The notes below the pieces were generated by a model. It did not search any database. It was given only the letters and a program-made list of their open reading frames with translations, and was not told the DNA's origin. Positions 32,819-41,953 of a stretch of 64,000 nt of DNA are shown here, one piece after another. The DNA comes from Luteibacter sp. SG786 (GTDB lineage: Bacteria > Pseudomonadota > Gammaproteobacteria > Xanthomonadales > Rhodanobacteraceae), in the NCBI RefSeq assembly GCF_011759605.1, contig NZ_JAAOYX010000001.1, positions 930,001 to 994,000 on the forward strand, written 5' to 3'. How positions within the stretch are numbered: position 1 is the first letter of the stretch; each line of letters begins with the position of its first letter. A program made the translations under genes and the position numbers.

Positions 32819-33562
32819 ATGACCTCATCCCTGAAGGGCGAAATCGCCCTCGTCACCGGCGCCAGTCGCGGCATCGGCGCCGCCATTGCCGACCTGCTGG
32901 CCGAGCGCGGCGCCACCGTCTACGGCACCGCCACCAGCGAAAGCGGTGCCAAGGCCATCGGCGAGCGCCTTGCTCCCCATGGCGGCCACGGCCGCGTGCT
33001 CGACGTTACCGATGCCTCGGCCATCGACGGGCTCGTCGATGCCATCGCCAAGGAAGCCGGTGCGGTTTCCATCCTCGTGAACAATGCGGGCATCACGCGC
33101 GACCAGCTCCTCATGCGTATGAAGGAGGAAGACTGGAGTGCCATCATGGAAACGAACCTCACGTCGGTATTCCGCACGTCGAAGGCCGTGATGCGCGGCA
33201 TGATGAAGGCCCGCAAGGGCCGCATCGTCAGCATCGCATCCGTGGTCGGCGTCACCGGCAATCCGGGGCAGGCCAATTATGCGGCCGCGAAGGCGGGCAT
33301 CATCGCGTTCTCGAAATCGCTGGCCCGTGAGATTGGTTCGCGCGGCATCACCGTGAACGTGGTCGCCCCGGGTTTCATCGATACCGACATGACCCGTGCG
33401 CTGCCGGAAGAGCAGCGCACCGCCCTGCTGACGGGCATCGCCCTGGGCCACCTGGGCGAGGCCAGTGACATCGCCGAGGCCGTGGCCTTCCTGGCCTCGC
33501 CGGCCGCCCGGTACATCACGGGCGAGACCCTGCACGTTAACGGCGGCATGTACATGCCCTGA
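32819..33562 (+). CDS. fabG: 3-oxoacyl-[ACP] reductase
   Basis: This 247-residue short-chain dehydrogenase uses NADPH to reduce 3-ketoacyl-ACP. The cofactor motif is [12 protein letters not shown] (residues 14-25), with [11 protein letters not shown] and the catalytic Ser-Tyr-Lys in IVSIASVVG and NYAAAKAGI. The C-terminus is [13 protein letters not shown], typical of FabG. AAGGATATCC supplies the ribosome site. It is between fabD and acpP, the usual order. Confidence 0.98.
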   Translation: MTSSLKGEIALVTGASRGIGAAIADLLAERGATVYGTATSESGAKAIGERLAPHGGHGRVLDVTDASAIDGLVDAIAKEAGAVSILVNNAGITRDQLLMRMKEEDWSAIMETNLTSVFRTSKAVMRGMMKARKGRIVSIASVVGVTGNPGQANYAAAKAGIIAFSKSLAREIGSRGITVNVVAPGFIDTDMTRALPEEQRTALLTGIALGHLGEASDIAEAVAFLASPAARYITGETLHVNGGMYMP

Positions 33563-33738
33563 CCGGGGCACCCTCCGGAACCGCGGCAGTCGCCAGCGGC
33601 CCGGATTTGAGAGACAATCGCTATTTCGCGCCTCGCCGACACCGGTGGGGCGTCATCAACGTGATGGCGGCATGCTGGCGGGTACGGTCCTTAGCCACTA
33701 CAATGCCGCCGGATTTTCCCTCGGGAGGTAAAGGCAAC

Positions 33739-33978
33739 ATGAGCAGCATCGAAGAACGCGTCAAGAAGATCGTCGTTGAGCAGCTGGGCGTCAAGGAAGA
33801 TGAAGTGACCGCGAACGCGTCGTTCGTTGACGATCTGGGCGCCGATTCGCTGGACACGGTCGAGCTCGTGATGGCCCTCGAAGAAGAGTTCGAGTGCGAG
33901 ATTCCTGACGAGGAAGCCGAAAAGATCACGACGGTCCAGCAGGCGGTCGATTACGTCAAGGCCCACGTCAAGGCCTGA
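33739..33978 (+). CDS. acpP: Acyl carrier protein
   Basis: This 79-residue acidic protein is the carrier of growing acyl chains. Ser37 in [12 protein letters not shown] is the phosphopantetheine site. The sequence [19 protein letters not shown] is the classic second and third helix region. A strong ribosome site GGGAGGT lies 12 bases upstream. A TACAAT -10 element at 33699-33704 in the 176-bp gap after fabG suggests an extra promoter for this very highly expressed gene. Confidence 0.99.
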   Translation: MSSIEERVKKIVVEQLGVKEDEVTANASFVDDLGADSLDTVELVMALEEEFECEIPDEEAEKITTVQQAVDYVKAHVKA

Positions 33979-34040
33979 TCGAGCGCGCTGGTTGTCGATC
34001 GGAGGCGCCGCCTCCCGTCGATCTCCGAGCGACACGGAAG

Positions 34041-34064
34041 CTGCGCCGTCATGGCGCAGTTTTC
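34041..34064 (+). terminator. Terminator/attenuator between acpP and fabF
   Basis: CTGCGCC-gtcat-GGCGCAG is followed by TTTT. It would give the short abundant acpP transcript known in other bacteria, with some read-through to fabF. Confidence 0.82.
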
Positions 34065-34127
34065 GTTTGCGTGTAACGCAACCTGCGCCCGCGTATGGTT
34101 CGCGCGAACAGTGAAGGATGAGAACGC

Positions 34128-35417
34128 ATGAGTAAGCGACGTGTGGTAGTAACCGGCATGGGCATCATCTCGCCGGTTGGCAACGATCTCGCCACCGCGT
34201 GGAAGAATGTCGTCGAGGGCAACAGTGGCATTGGCCCCGTCAGCGAATTCGACGCCAGCGCCTACGCGACGAAAATCGCAGGCGAAGTGCGCGACTTCGA
34301 TCCGGTGGAAGCTTATTTCGCCGGTTCCGACGCGGACGACGACGAGAAGCGCAGCATCGGCAAGGACTTCAAGCGGATGGATCCGTTCATCCACTACGGC
34401 ATCGTCGCAGGTACGCATGCGTTTCGTCAGTCGCGTCTGAAGATCACCGACGAGAACGCTGGCCGCGTCGGCATCGCCGCGGGCGCCGGCATCGGCGGTC
34501 TTCACACCATCGAGGCCACGGCGATCGAACTGCGCGACAAGGGTCCGCGCAAGGTGTCGCCGTTCTACGTGCCCAGCTCCATCATCAACATGGTGGCGGG
34601 CAACCTGTCGATCTACCACGGCATGAAGGGTCCGAACATCGCCCTGGTGTCGGCTTGCACCACGGCCGCGCACAACATCGGCATGGCCATGCGCCTCATC
34701 CAGTACGGCGACGCCGATGCGATGCTGGCCGGTGGTGCCGAGTTCGCCACCACGCCGACGGCGATGGCGGGTTTCTGCTCGGCCAAGGCCATGTCCACGC
34801 GCAACGACGATCCCACGCACGCCAGCCGTCCGTGGGACACCGGTCGCGATGGCTTCCTGCTGTCGAACGGCGCCGGCATGCTCATGCTCGAGGAATACGA
34901 GTTCGCGAAGGCCCGCGGCGCGACCATCCTGGCCGAGCTGATCGGCTTCGGCATGAGCGGCGACGCTTACCACATCACCGCTCCCAGCGGCGACGGTGCC
35001 GAACTGGCCATGCGCAATGCGCTGCACGACGCCGGCCTGAAGCCGGAAGACGTGCAGTACGTGAACGCGCACGGCACGTCCACGCCGGTCGGCGACCTCG
35101 GCGAAGCCAAGGCCATCCGCAATGTGTTCGGCGACCACGCCACGCAGAAGGGCAAGTTCGCGGTGAGCTCCACGAAGTCCGTCACCGGCCACCTGCTCGG
35201 TGCCGCGGGCGGCGTCGAGGCGATCTTCTCGATCCTCGCCATACGCGACGGCATCATTCCGCCGACGATGAACCTCGAGAACGTCGATCCGGAAGTCGAG
35301 GCCCTCGGCATGGACCTCGTGCCGAACAAGGCGGAGAAGGCCGATATCCAGGTCGTCATGTCGAACTCGTTCGGCTTCGGCGGCACGAACGGCACGCTCG
35401 TCTTCCGTCGCGCCTGA
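34128..35417 (+). CDS. fabF: 3-oxoacyl-[ACP] synthase II
   Basis: This 429-residue condensing enzyme elongates acyl-ACP. It has RRVVVTGMGIISPVGND at the start, the nucleophile Cys in VSACTTAAHNIG, and the two His in NAHGTSTPVGD and SVTGHLLGAAGG, the pattern of elongating ketoacyl synthases. The C-terminal NSFGFGGTNGTLVF is intact. Length is slightly above the E. coli enzyme (413), with an acidic insertion near DADDDEKR. Two stop codons in tandem (TGA TAG) end it. Confidence 0.98.
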   Translation: MSKRRVVVTGMGIISPVGNDLATAWKNVVEGNSGIGPVSEFDASAYATKIAGEVRDFDPVEAYFAGSDADDDEKRSIGKDFKRMDPFIHYGIVAGTHAFRQSRLKITDENAGRVGIAAGAGIGGLHTIEATAIELRDKGPRKVSPFYVPSSIINMVAGNLSIYHGMKGPNIALVSACTTAAHNIGMAMRLIQYGDADAMLAGGAEFATTPTAMAGFCSAKAMSTRNDDPTHASRPWDTGRDGFLLSNGAGMLMLEEYEFAKARGATILAELIGFGMSGDAYHITAPSGDGAELAMRNALHDAGLKPEDVQYVNAHGTSTPVGDLGEAKAIRNVFGDHATQKGKFAVSSTKSVTGHLLGAAGGVEAIFSILAIRDGIIPPTMNLENVDPEVEALGMDLVPNKAEKADIQVVMSNSFGFGGTNGTLVFRRA

Positions 35418-35440
35418 TAGCGCGAACGGGCTCTTAGGCG

Positions 35441-36787
35441 TTGGCTTTCGTCACGCGAACCCTGGCCGGCCGGCGCGATCTTCTCGCGCCGGCCGCGTCG
35501 TATCCGGAGCGTTATGCCGCGCTGCTGGCCAGTGCCGTCTCGGGAACGCCGCAGGCGCGTTTCGACATCCTCCTTGTGGCGGGTGACGCGTCGCTGACTC
35601 TATCGGCGGACGGCGTTACCCGGAACGAACACGACGAGGCGTTGCAGGGCACTTTCCTCGACGTGCTCGACGATGCATGGGCTGCGCACCGGCGTCCGCG
35701 TGTCGACGATGGCCTTCCGTTCCATGGCGGATGGGTGGTCTACCTAGCCTACGAACTGGTCGGCCAGATCGAGCCGAGTCTCGTGCTGCCGCCGTCCGGC
35801 GGCGCCATGCCCGTGGCGTTCGCGCTGCGTACGCCGGCCGCAGCGATCGTCGACCATCTCGAACAACGCACGATCCTTGTCGCGGAAGAGGGCGCGGAGG
35901 TGTGGCTGGACACACTGGCCGCGGATCTCGGGGCCGTCATGCCTGAAGAATCTCTCGCGCTGCCGCTCGCGGTCGACGAAGACGATCCGTCTCGCTTCCT
36001 CGACGGCGTGCGTCGCGTGCAAGAGCACCTGCATGCGGGCGACGTCTTCCAGGTGAATCTGTCGCGCCGCTGGACGGCGCACTTCGCCGAGCCGCCCGCG
36101 CCCGCCGTCCTCATGCGCGAATTGCGCGCCGCGAATCCGGCACCTTTCGCCGGCTTGCTGCAACGCCCCGGCTGGGCGGTGGTGAGCTCGTCGCCCGAGC
36201 GGCTGGTGGCATCCCGCGACGGCGTTCTGCAGACGCGGCCGATCGCCGGCACGAGGCCGCGCATCGCGGGCGACGACGATGCCGCGCGCGTCCGCGAGCT
36301 CGTCGGTCATCCGAAGGAGCGCGCGGAACATGTGATGCTGATCGACCTCGAGCGCAACGACCTCGGCCGCGTCTGTGTCCCCGGTAGCGTGGCCGTCGAC
36401 GAATTCATGGTGGTCGAGAGCTATGCGCACGTGCATCACATCGTGTCCAACGTGCGCGGCCGTGCGCGCGAAGGCACGACGCCGGGACAGGTGATCGCCG
36501 CCACGTTCCCCGGTGGAACCATTACCGGGTGTCCGAAGGTGCGGTGCATGGAGATCATCGGCGCGCTGGAGCGCGAGCCACGTGGTGCGTATACGGGGGC
36601 GCTTGGCTATCTCGACGACAACGGCGACATGGATCTCAACATCCTCATCCGCACCTTGTCCGTCGAAGGCACCCGGGTTTCGTTGCGCGCGGGCGCAGGC
36701 ATCGTCACCGATTCGGTCCCCGAGCGCGAGCTGGAGGAAACGCGGGCCAAGGCGCGCGGGCTCCTTCGCGTGTTCGGGCGGGCATGA
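35441..36787 (+). CDS. pabB: Aminodeoxychorismate synthase component I (PabB; PIAGT-motif variant)
   Basis: This 448-residue chorismate-binding enzyme makes 4-amino-4-deoxychorismate for folate, followed directly by pabC. Visible motifs are QVNLSRRWTA, SSSPERLV, QTRPIAGTRPR, HPKERAEHVMLIDLERNDLGRV, FPGGTITGCPKVR and AYTGALGYLDDNGD. The PIAGT sequence is the form typical of anthranilate synthase TrpE, whereas E. coli PabB has PIKGT with a reactive lysine. Context still favours PabB. It uses a TTG start at 35441, just after fabF. The stop overlaps the pabC start (ATGA). Confidence 0.87.
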   Translation: MAFVTRTLAGRRDLLAPAASYPERYAALLASAVSGTPQARFDILLVAGDASLTLSADGVTRNEHDEALQGTFLDVLDDAWAAHRRPRVDDGLPFHGGWVVYLAYELVGQIEPSLVLPPSGGAMPVAFALRTPAAAIVDHLEQRTILVAEEGAEVWLDTLAADLGAVMPEESLALPLAVDEDDPSRFLDGVRRVQEHLHAGDVFQVNLSRRWTAHFAEPPAPAVLMRELRAANPAPFAGLLQRPGWAVVSSSPERLVASRDGVLQTRPIAGTRPRIAGDDDAARVRELVGHPKERAEHVMLIDLERNDLGRVCVPGSVAVDEFMVVESYAHVHHIVSNVRGRAREGTTPGQVIAATFPGGTITGCPKVRCMEIIGALEREPRGAYTGALGYLDDNGDMDLNILIRTLSVEGTRVSLRAGAGIVTDSVPERELEETRAKARGLLRVFGRA

Positions 36788-37620
36788 CGCCGCGCACCTC
36801 CATCGATTTCCTCGACGCGGATCGCGTGTCCGTATCCGATCGCGGCTTCACCTATGGCGACGGCCTGTTTGAAACCGTCCGCGTCGTTCATGGGCGGGCG
36901 CCACTATGGCCGCGTCATGCCGGGCGGCTGGCCAGCGGTTGCGAGCGCCTGCGCATTCCGGCGCCGGACATGACGGCCGTGCTCGGCGAAGTGCTGCGCC
37001 TGTGTGCCGGCCTCGACGATGCCGTGGCTCGCATTACGCTCACCCGCGGCGCCGGCGCGCGAGGCTATGCCCCGCCGCCCGCACCGCGACCGACGCTTGC
37101 CGTGACGGTGTCGCCGTTGGCGCTCGATCCGTCGGCGGGCAGGGATGGTGTCGCCGTGCGTCTTTGCGCCACCCGGCTGGCCGTCCAGCCGTTGTTCGCC
37201 GGCATGAAGCACCTCAACCGTCTCGAACAGGTGATGGCGCGCGGCGAATGGGACGACCCGGCGATAGCCGAGGGTCTGATGCTCGACACCGACGGTCATC
37301 TCGTCAGCGCCACCGCTGCCAACCTCTTCGCCGTGTTCGACGGCCGGTTGGCGACGCCGCCGGTCGATCGCTGCGGCGTGGCCGGTGTGGCGAGGGCGGA
37401 AGTGATGGACGTACGCGACGTGGAACAGGTCCGACTGAACCCGGATCGACTCATGGCGGCCGACGAGGTCTTCCTCACGTCGGCCGTTCGCGGCATCCTC
37501 CCGGTTCGGGTTTTCGCGACCCGTTCGTGGCAGCCCGGCCCCGTCACCCGTGCCCTGCAGGCGCATTGGCGTGACATCGGCCTGCCTTCGCCCACAGGTT
37601 CCAAGGACTCCGATCGATGA
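36784..37620 (+). CDS. pabC: Aminodeoxychorismate lyase
   Basis: This 278-residue PLP enzyme of the branched-chain aminotransferase fold releases pyruvate from aminodeoxychorismate to give p-aminobenzoate. It has VSVSDRGFTYGDGLFETVRV at residues 15-34 and the PLP lysine Lys142 in GMKHLNRLEQVMAR. The usual EVFLTSAVRGILPV is near the C-terminus. It overlaps both pabB upstream and mltG downstream by four bases, so translation of the three is coupled. Confidence 0.95.
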   Translation: MTPRTSIDFLDADRVSVSDRGFTYGDGLFETVRVVHGRAPLWPRHAGRLASGCERLRIPAPDMTAVLGEVLRLCAGLDDAVARITLTRGAGARGYAPPPAPRPTLAVTVSPLALDPSAGRDGVAVRLCATRLAVQPLFAGMKHLNRLEQVMARGEWDDPAIAEGLMLDTDGHLVSATAANLFAVFDGRLATPPVDRCGVAGVARAEVMDVRDVEQVRLNPDRLMAADEVFLTSAVRGILPVRVFATRSWQPGPVTRALQAHWRDIGLPSPTGSKDSDR

Positions 37621-38645
37621 AAATACGCGGCATCGCCCTGTGGCGGGCCATTCTGCTGACGGTGCTGGTGGCGGCGATCGCCGTGGGCGCCTGGCTGTGG
37701 TTCGACTGGGCGCGGTTCGCGGGCACGCCGCTCGCCATCCCCGCGGCGGGGCAGAGCATCGACGTGGCGCGCGGCGCCTCGTTCAAGGACATCGTGCACG
37801 ATCTGCGCGCGCGGAAGGTCACGCATGCATCGCCGCTCTACTGGCGCGTTCTTGCGATGGAGATGCGCGCTTCGGGCCGGCTGCACGCGGGCGAATACGC
37901 CCTGCGTCCGGGCATGACGCCCCGCAATCTCATCGCCGACATGGCGGCGGGCAAGGTCATGCAGCGCAATTTCACCATCGTCGACGGCTGGACCTTCGCC
38001 GACCTGCGCAAGGCGCTGGCCGCCGTGGACACGCTGACACACGACACCGCGGGCGAGGACGATGCCGAACTGATGAAAGGTCTCGGCGCGGAAGGCGACC
38101 ATCCGGAAGGCCGCTTCCTGCCGGAAACCTATGCGTACGTGAAGGGCGACAAGGATTCGAGCATCCTGAAGCGTGCATACGCCGCCATGAAAAAAACCCT
38201 CGATGCGGCCTGGAACTCCCGCGCGCCCGACCTGCCGCTCGCCACGCCCTACGAGGCGCTCATCCTCGCTTCCATCGTGGAGAAGGAAACGGGCAGGGCC
38301 GACGAGCGTCCGCGCATCGCGGGCGTGTTCATTCGCCGCCTTCGCCTGCGCATGCTGCTGCAGACGGATCCCACCGTGATCTACGGCATGGGCGCGGCGT
38401 ATGTCGGCAATATCCGGCGCAGCGACCTCACCGCCGACAATCCTTACAATACGTACACTCGGGTTGGCCTCCCTCCGACGCCCATCGCCCTGCCGGGGCG
38501 CGCGGCTATCGAGGCGGCGCTGCATCCGGCGGATGGCAAGGAGCTGTATTTCGTCGCCCGGGGCGACGGCAGCCACGTCTTCTCGTCGACCCTGGAAGAA
38601 CACAACCGGGCCGTGGCCTGTTACCAGTTGAAGCGATGTCAGTGA
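37617..38645 (+). CDS. mltG: Endolytic murein transglycosylase MltG
   Basis: This 342-residue inner-membrane enzyme cuts nascent glycan strands and helps terminate their elongation. It has one N-terminal membrane helix (residues 10-29) and a LysM-like region. The YceG domain carries FLPETYAY and the catalytic Glu222 in ASIVEKETGRADERP, then LQTDPTVIYG and DNPYNTYTRVGLPPTPI. All features are as in E. coli MltG. It sits between pabC and tmk, the standard order, and overlaps tmk by 10 bases. Confidence 0.96.
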   Translation: MKIRGIALWRAILLTVLVAAIAVGAWLWFDWARFAGTPLAIPAAGQSIDVARGASFKDIVHDLRARKVTHASPLYWRVLAMEMRASGRLHAGEYALRPGMTPRNLIADMAAGKVMQRNFTIVDGWTFADLRKALAAVDTLTHDTAGEDDAELMKGLGAEGDHPEGRFLPETYAYVKGDKDSSILKRAYAAMKKTLDAAWNSRAPDLPLATPYEALILASIVEKETGRADERPRIAGVFIRRLRLRMLLQTDPTVIYGMGAAYVGNIRRSDLTADNPYNTYTRVGLPPTPIALPGRAAIEAALHPADGKELYFVARGDGSHVFSSTLEEHNRAVACYQLKRCQ

Positions 38646-39286
38646 CGAGTATCCAGCGCGGCCGGTTCATCACCCTCGAAGGCGGCGAAGGCGCCGGCAA
38701 GACCACCTTGCTGCGTGGCCTCGAAGCGCACCTGCGCAAGCACGGGATCGATCTCGTGGTCACGCGGGAACCCGGCGGCACCGAGGTCGGCGAGGCCGTT
38801 CGCGCCCTCGTGCTCGACGCCGCGAACAACGCGCTCTGCGCGGAGGCCGAACTCCTGCTCATGTTCGCGTCGCGGGCGCAGCATGTTCGCCAGGTGATCG
38901 AGCCCGCGCTGGCCGCGGGCCGCTGGGTGCTCTGCGACCGCTTCACCGACGCCAGTTACGCCTACCAGGGCGGCGGCCGCGGCCAGCCGCTCGAGCGCAT
39001 CGCCGAACTGGAACGATGGGCGGCGGAAGGGTTGCGGCCCGACGTGACGCTGTTGCTCGACCTTCCGGTCAGCGATGGCCGTGCGCGTGCGGCCGGGCGG
39101 GGCGAGGCCGACCGTATCGAGGCGGAGGCCGATGCCTTCTTCGAACGCGTGCGCGACACCTATAGAGCGCGTGCAGCGGGCGATCCGTCGCGGTTCCGTC
39201 TGCTCGACGCCACGGCCCCGAAGGACGACGTGCTGGCGCAGGCCGTCGCCGGTGTTTCCGGTCTCGTTGCCGGGAGCGCACGGTGA
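38636..39286 (+). CDS. tmk: Thymidylate kinase
   Basis: This 216-residue enzyme phosphorylates dTMP to dTDP. The P-loop is GGEGAGKTT (residues 16-24), followed by the DRY-type motif CDRFTDASYAYQGGGRG and the LID region RAAGRGEADRIE. The ATG at 38636 lies inside mltG. The stop overlaps the GTG of holB. The length and motifs match the class with a basic LID. Confidence 0.96.
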   Translation: MSVTSIQRGRFITLEGGEGAGKTTLLRGLEAHLRKHGIDLVVTREPGGTEVGEAVRALVLDAANNALCAEAELLLMFASRAQHVRQVIEPALAAGRWVLCDRFTDASYAYQGGGRGQPLERIAELERWAAEGLRPDVTLLLDLPVSDGRARAAGRGEADRIEAEADAFFERVRDTYRARAAGDPSRFRLLDATAPKDDVLAQAVAGVSGLVAGSAR

Positions 39287-40218
39287 GCCGCTGGCCCTGG
39301 CACGAGGACGCCTGGGCGCGCCTTCAGGCGCGGCGCGAGCGGGACGCGCTTCCGCATGCGCTGTTGCTCGCCGGGCCCGCGGGCCTCGGCAAGCGCGATT
39401 TCCTGGCGGCTTTCGTCAAGGGACTGCTCTGTCAGCGGCCCGTCGGCGGCGAGGCCTGTGGCACCTGCCGCGCCTGCCAACTGGTGGATGCCGGCACGCA
39501 TCCCGACCTCATCACCCTTTCGTTCGGATTGCGCAAGGATGGCGTCACCCGCAGCGAGATCGTGGTCGATCACGTTCGCGACCTCTCGCAGAGGCTGTCG
39601 ATGGCCAGCCAGTTCGGCGGCTGGCAGGTTGTGACGATCGATCCCGCCGACGCGATGAACGCCGCCGCGGCCAATGCGCTGCTGAAAACGCTCGAAGAAC
39701 CGACCCCCTCGACGCTGCTCGTGCTCGTTGCCGACCAGCCGGCGCGGTTACCCGCGACGATTCGCAGCCGCTGCCAGCGCATCGACTTCCTGGTGCCGCC
39801 GCGCGACGTGGCGCTCGAATGGCTGCGCGCGGAAGGCGTGGCCGATGCGCCGGCCGCGCTGGACGCCGCCGGGGGCAACCCCGGCATGGCAAGGGCATGG
39901 GCGGCGGACGGCGCACTGAAACAGCGCGGGGAGGTTCGCCACGACCTGAAGGCACTGGCCGCGGGTCGGGGCGACGCCATGGAGGTCGTCAAGCGCTGGC
40001 AGGCCGCCGATCCGGCACGTTACCTGTGGTTCGCCGCCCAGGCGGCTACCGACGAGCTGCGCGCGCGCGCCGCCGGTACGCCGCCACCGCTGGAAAGCCA
40101 ACTCGACGACGAAGCCCTGGACAACTGGTACGGCAAGGCCAACCGGGCGCGGGACGCACTCCGCGGCCCGCTGCGTGTCGACCTCGTCCTGCTCGAGGTG
40201 CTTGCCGCCTGGCGTTAG
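39283..40218 (+). CDS. holB: DNA polymerase III delta' subunit
   Basis: This 311-residue clamp-loader subunit has a degenerate P-loop (LAGPAGLGKRDFL), zinc-binding cysteines in CQRPVGGEACGTCRACQLV, AANALLKTLEEPTPSTLLVLV and the SRC motif TIRSRCQRIDF. As usual for delta prime, the ATPase site is probably inactive. It starts at GTG 39283 within the tmk stop. The tmk-holB-pilZ order is common in gammaproteobacteria, but here a PIG-L gene separates holB and pilZ. Confidence 0.95.
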   Translation: MSRWPWHEDAWARLQARRERDALPHALLLAGPAGLGKRDFLAAFVKGLLCQRPVGGEACGTCRACQLVDAGTHPDLITLSFGLRKDGVTRSEIVVDHVRDLSQRLSMASQFGGWQVVTIDPADAMNAAAANALLKTLEEPTPSTLLVLVADQPARLPATIRSRCQRIDFLVPPRDVALEWLRAEGVADAPAALDAAGGNPGMARAWAADGALKQRGEVRHDLKALAAGRGDAMEVVKRWQAADPARYLWFAAQAATDELRARAAGTPPPLESQLDDEALDNWYGKANRARDALRGPLRVDLVLLEVLAAWR

Positions 40219-40266
40219 CGGGAAGGGTTCTTCCCGTACGGCCGTTGTCCTTGACGCGCTCTTATC

Positions 40267-41280
40267 GTGGCTTCGGTCTTAATCGAGCCGACGTTTCGAT
40301 CCTCCCTGGAGCAGTCCTTGTCACGCCACCCGGTTATCGACGGCAGCACCCGTCTCCTCGTCGTCGCCCCCCATCCCGACGACGAATCGCTTGCCGCGGG
40401 AATGCTCATCCAGCGTACGCTGGCCGCCGGGGGCAGGGCGGACGTCCTCCTGCTGACCGACGGCGACGACAATCCCTGGCCGCAACGCTGGCTCGAGCGG
40501 CGCCTGGTCATCGGTGCCGAGGCGCGCGCCCGCTGGGGCCGCCGGCGCCGCGGCGAAGTGGCCGCCGCCCTGGCTCGTCTCGGCGTGGGGGCCGATCACC
40601 TCCACGCCCTGGGCTGGCACGACATGGAGGTCACCACGCAATTGCGCCAGCGCCATGCGGAGGCCGTGGCCTCGGTGCGCCGGGTGCTGGACCGGGTACG
40701 GCCGAACCTCGTGGTCATTCCCGACCTGGGGGATGCCCATCCCGATCATGGCTCGGCCCACGTGCTGGCCCGGCTGGCCCTGGCGGCGGCAGGATCGATG
40801 GCCGACGTGCTCACTTACATGGTGCACGGCACGGAGCGCTCGGCGCCGGAAGACCTGCTGGTGCCGGACCTCGACCCGGAACGCCAGGCGACGAAGGTGT
40901 GCGCCGTGCTGGAGCACGCGACCCAGATGGCCCTCAGCCGGAAACGGATGCTCCGCGTGGCTTCGCGGCCGGAGCGCTTCGATCGCCCGCCGCCTGCACC
41001 GGTCACCGGCGCCCTGCGCCTGCCGTGGCGACCGGGCCCGCTAGCCCGCGCCCGCCTGCGAGTGGTTCTGGCCGACGGCGCGGGCGTGCTGGTCTGGCCG
41101 TGGCGCAAGGCGCCGCTGGAGCGGATGGGCGGCGACTGGGTCCTGCCGCTTCGCGACGTTCCCGGTCCGGCCTTCGCGAAGCTGACCGCCGACCTGTCCA
41201 CGCCCTGGATCTACGACCACTACGGGTGGGCCGGGCAGGACCCCGAGCCGGTCGGGCTTGTGGCGCGGCCCGTGGGGTAG
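40267..41280 (+). CDS. PIG-L family deacetylase
   Basis: This 337-residue protein begins at GTG 40267. The metal-binding motifs are VVAPHPDDES (His36, Asp38, Asp39) and a later AHPDHGSAH. The PIG-L/LmbE fold removes N-acetyl groups from sugar or thiol-sugar conjugates; the substrate here is unknown. The C-terminal 110 residues are outside the core domain and Pro/Arg/Trp-rich (LPWRPGPLARARLR, VWPWRKAPLERM). It is inserted between holB and pilZ with 48-bp and 36-bp gaps, so it may be co-transcribed with both. Confidence 0.88.
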   Translation: MASVLIEPTFRSSLEQSLSRHPVIDGSTRLLVVAPHPDDESLAAGMLIQRTLAAGGRADVLLLTDGDDNPWPQRWLERRLVIGAEARARWGRRRRGEVAAALARLGVGADHLHALGWHDMEVTTQLRQRHAEAVASVRRVLDRVRPNLVVIPDLGDAHPDHGSAHVLARLALAAAGSMADVLTYMVHGTERSAPEDLLVPDLDPERQATKVCAVLEHATQMALSRKRMLRVASRPERFDRPPPAPVTGALRLPWRPGPLARARLRVVLADGAGVLVWPWRKAPLERMGGDWVLPLRDVPGPAFAKLTADLSTPWIYDHYGWAGQDPEPVGLVARPVG

Positions 41281-41316
41281 CTAGCATGGCTCTCAATACA
41301 GGGAATCCTTAAGTCC

Positions 41317-41676
41317 ATGACCGCCACCGCCTCCTCGCCGCGCCAGGGCATTCTTTCGCTGAAGATCAAGGACGTGAATTCCCTGTACATCTCGTACATG
41401 CCCTACCTGAAGACGGGCGGGCTGTTCGCTCCCACGGCGCAGCGCTACAGCCTGGGCGACGAAGTGGCTCTCCTGGTCACCCTGATCGACGAGAACGAGC
41501 GGCTCTCCGTCGCCGGCAAGGTCGTTTGGATCACGCCCGTGGGGGCGCAGGGCAACCGCACCGCCGGCGTGGGCGTCCAGTTCAACGAATCGCCCGAAAG
41601 CGAGGCCGCGCGCCAACGCATCGAGGGCCTGCTGGCGGGCACCCTCTCGTCCGAACGTCCGACCCAGACCATGTAG
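41317..41676 (+). CDS. pilZ: PilZ-domain type IV pilus biogenesis protein
   Basis: This 119-residue protein has the type IV pilus PilZ pattern: GILSLKIKDVNSLYISYMPY, GGLFAPTAQRYSLGDEV, KVVWITP and GVGVQFNE. The RxxxR motif needed for c-di-GMP binding is absent, as in other pilus-type PilZ proteins that instead bind PilB and FimX partners. It is needed for pilus assembly in xanthomonads. It is the last gene before the nuo promoter. Confidence 0.93.
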   Translation: MTATASSPRQGILSLKIKDVNSLYISYMPYLKTGGLFAPTAQRYSLGDEVALLVTLIDENERLSVAGKVVWITPVGAQGNRTAGVGVQFNESPESEAARQRIEGLLAGTLSSERPTQTM

Positions 41677-41745
41677 CCTGAGGGCGCGGCATCGCGCCAC
41701 CTGTGGCGAATGCGCCATCGCAAGGCAGTTTCCGCTCATTAAGAC

Positions 41746-41776
41746 TTGTCGGCATACCTGCACGCACTGGTACAAT
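41746..41776 (+). promoter_or_regulatory. Putative sigma-70 promoter of the nuo operon
   Basis: TTGTCG (41746-41751) and TACAAT (41771-41776) are separated by 19 bp, a little long. The -10 is good. Transcription from about 41783 would leave a leader of about 170 nt before nuoA. Confidence 0.5.
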
Positions 41777-41782
41777 AGATCG

Positions 41783-41953
41783 GTTCCCCAACGTGAGATT
41801 GTGGATATCCGGAGTCGTTGGCGCGTCCGTCGCGCCGGCTCGGAGCGGTCCATTTGGATCGATTCGAAAAAACTCCGGCCGACACTAGCCGGACCGCTCG
41901 TCCCCGTCGACGGTCACTGATGCGCCCAGCGAGGCGCGGAGGTACGCAGCATC
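41783..41953 (+). other. Structured 5' leader of the nuo operon
   Basis: No ORF of note is seen. GAGCGGTCC (41843-41851) pairs with GGACCGCTC (41891-41899), and a competing stem TCCGGC (41874-41879)/GCCGGA (41888-41893) shares three bases with it, so two alternative folds are possible. The nuoA ribosome site GGAGG lies at its 3' end. Confidence 0.4.

Noticed and set aside
39075-41312. A 745-codon plus-strand frame overlapping tmk, holB and the PIG-L gene
   Set aside because: Arg/Gly/Ala-rich out-of-frame reading of three recognisable genes.
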